A stretch of DNA of 64,000 bases from Ulva prolifera (lineage: Eukaryota; Chlorophyta; Ulvophyceae; Ulvales; Ulvaceae), in the NCBI GenBank assembly GCA_023078555.1, contig CM041199.1, forward strand, positions 10,651,943 to 10,715,942, in the 5' to 3' direction. Below the pieces are notes generated by a model that saw only the letters and a program-made list of their open reading frames with translations, did no database searches and was not told the DNA's origin. Of this stretch, positions 62,924 to 64,000 are shown piece by piece. How positions within the stretch are numbered: the first letter of the stretch is position 1; every line of letters starts with the position of its first letter. The position numbers and the translations under genes were made by a program.

Positions 62924-64000
62924 TTGTAGCCACGCAACCCCCCGCGCATGAAAAGGTACGTCGCCATGAACATTCCAAGATGTTGGGGGGTATGGGATGA
63001 TTATCATTCATTGCGTATTTTCTGCAGACACCATGGCGTGGTGTGGTGCAAAAGTGCACACTTTCCACCAGCCCATGTGAATGGACTTGGTTGTAGCCAC
63101 GCAACCCCCCGCGCAGCAAAAGGTACGTCGCCATCAACATTCCAAGATGTTGGGGGGTATGGGATGATTATCATTCATTGCATATTTGCTGCTGACTCCC
63201 AGGAGTGGCGTGGGGCAAAAGTGCACACTTTTCACCAACCATGTGAATGGACTTGGTTGTAGCCACGCAACCCCCCGCGCATGAAAAGGTACGTCGCCAT
63301 GAACATTCCAAGATGTTGGGGGGTATGGGATGATTATCATTCATTGCATATTTGCTGCTGACTCCCAGGAGTGGCGTGGGGCAAAAGTGCACACTTTTCA
63401 CCAACCATGTGAATGGACTTGGTTGTAGCCACGCAACCCCCCGCGCAGCAAAAGGTACATCGCGATCAACATTCCAAGATGTTGGGGGGTATGGGATGAT
63501 TATCATTCATTGCATATTTGCTGCTGACTCCCAGGAGTGGTGTGGTGCAAAAGTGCACACTTGCCACCAACCCATGTGAATGGACTTGGTTGTAGCCACG
63601 CAACCCCCCGCGCATCAAAAGGTACATCGCCATCAACATTCCAAGATGTTGGGGGGTATGGGATGTCCATCATTCATTGCGTATTTGCTGCTGACTCCCG
63701 GGAGTGGCGTGGGGCAAAAGTGCACACTTTTCACCAACCATGTGAATGGACTTGGTTGTAGCCGCGCAACCCCCCGCGCATGAAAAGGTACGTCGCCATG
63801 AACATTCCAAGATGTTGGGGGGTATGGGATGATTATCATTCATTGCATATTTGCTGCTGACTCCCAGGAGTGGCGTGGGGCAAAAGTGCACACTTTTCAC
63901 CAACCATGTGAATGGACTTGGCTATAGACAAGCATACCCCCGCGCACAATAGGGAAGTTGCCAGAAACATCCTTTGATTCTGAAAGATCTAGGACGTCAA
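62924..64000 (+). repeat. Right edge: B-rich segment with chimeras, ending in partial C
   Basis: The first monomer is a B-to-A chimera ('gattatcattcattgcg' then 'tattttctgcagacacc'). It is followed by B monomers, a second chimera ('gtggtgcaaaag', 'cttgccacc') near 63530, an A-to-B chimera near 63665 ('gactcccgggagtgg', which creates a SmaI CCCGGG site), a B, and C from 63922, cut by the window edge. The array therefore continues to the right. Confidence 0.87.

Larger units (their letters stand above)
1..64000 (+). repeat. Satellite DNA array of ~166-bp monomers (whole window)
   Basis: The same ~166-bp sequence repeats head to tail from the first to the last base, always in one orientation, with no unique DNA between copies. 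Landmarks that recur once per monomer are 'ggacttgg', a C5-C7 tract before 'gcgca', a G-rich 'ttggggggtatggg' and the core 'gtgcacactt'. Monomers fall into classes A (167 bp), D (166), B (166) and C (165), combined into higher-order units of about 0.5 to 3.8 kb. Neighbouring monomers of different class differ a lot, while equivalent positions of adjacent higher-order units are nearly identical, which is the defining HOR signature. Nucleosome-scale monomer length and HOR structure fit a eukaryotic centromeric or pericentromeric satellite. That role, and the host, are inference; I do not recognise a named family. Confidence 0.98.

Noticed and set aside
1..64000. Hundreds of overlapping open frames of about 60-212 codons on both strands
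   Set aside because: They are the same few translations repeated in several frames and on both strands at monomer spacing. Monomers of 165-167 bp do not keep a reading frame, single substitutions create or abolish the frames, and the products match no protein I know.
1..64000. CRISPR array
   Set aside because: Repeats are regular, but there are no short direct repeats separated by unique spacers; the whole 166-bp period is repeated.
1..64000. CENP-B box (pattern nTTCGnnnnAnnCGGGn)
   Set aside because: I looked for TTCG followed by the spaced A and CGGG. TTCG is almost absent (one 'acttcgcc' variant near 39434) and is not followed by the rest of the motif.
1..64000. Telomeric repeat or G-quadruplex array
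   Set aside because: No TTAGGG/TTTAGGG runs. Each monomer has only 'ttggggggtatggg', which lacks four separated G3 runs.
1..64000. tRNA- or 5S-derived satellite (internal Pol III boxes)
   Set aside because: No recognisable B box (GGTTCGAnTCC) or 5S internal control region in any class.
1..64000. Inverted blocks of the array
   Set aside because: All monomers read in the same direction; I found no reverse-complement copy of the landmarks.
1..64000. Prokaryotic accessory island or defence system
   Set aside because: No coding capacity, operon structure, promoter/terminator pattern or RNA gene; the sequence is satellite from edge to edge.

Overview
The whole 64 kb window is one uninterrupted tandem satellite DNA array. 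I found no protein-coding gene, RNA gene, transposon or unique-sequence island. It holds roughly 385 head-to-tail monomers of 165-167 bp, all in the same orientation, at about 50% GC (84 of 167 positions in the class A consensus). Both window edges cut through the array, so its real ends lie outside. A nucleosome-sized monomer organised into multi-kilobase higher-order repeats (HORs) is typical of eukaryotic centromeric or pericentromeric satellite. I cannot name the species or lineage, and centromere function is inference only. All coordinates below use the monomer phase that starts at 'ttgtagcc' and ends at 'ggacttgg'.

Four monomer classes recur. Class A (167 bp) carries PstI and NcoI sites. 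Class D (166 bp) is an A derivative marked by 'gaacggacttggttgcagcc' and 'gcacatcaaaggtacga'. Class B (166 bp) has 'gctgactcccaggagtggcg' in place of the PstI/NcoI segment. Class C (165 bp) is strongly diverged over its first ~109 bp, carries BglII and AatII sites, but shares the last ~56 bp with B. C occurs 66 times (65 complete, one cut by the right edge) and acts as a punctuation mark for the HORs. Every monomer keeps a short dyad centred on 'gtgcac'.

Layout: 1-5586, A/D/B/C monomers with nested 997- and 664-bp duplications; 5587-10246, two copies of a 2330-bp 14-mer; 10412-14914, a C-free A/D zone with a 1001-bp 6-mer; 13749-21072, two copies of a 21/22-monomer unit, mostly 3829 bp apart; 21907-24397, a 1994-bp 12-mer; 24398-30719, two copies of a 3161-bp 19-mer; 29.7-32.4 kb, a 1330-bp 8-mer; 33-38 kb, a B-rich zone with 1328- and 1829-bp units; 38033-44950, a 3395-bp unit; 44951-54534, three copies of a 3028/3528-bp unit; 55.5-56.7 kb, a local 500-bp duplication; 56862-60927, two copies of a 2033-bp unit; 59.9-62.9 kb, a 1497-bp 9-mer; then a B-rich tail to the edge.

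Nothing here works together as genes. The biology visible is the turnover history of the array: successive local amplifications with different HOR periods, chimeric monomers at class boundaries, a 37-bp internal duplication that tags related units, and CpG-to-TpG/CpA variants at every CpG of the A consensus. The short open frames on both strands are by-products of the repeat.
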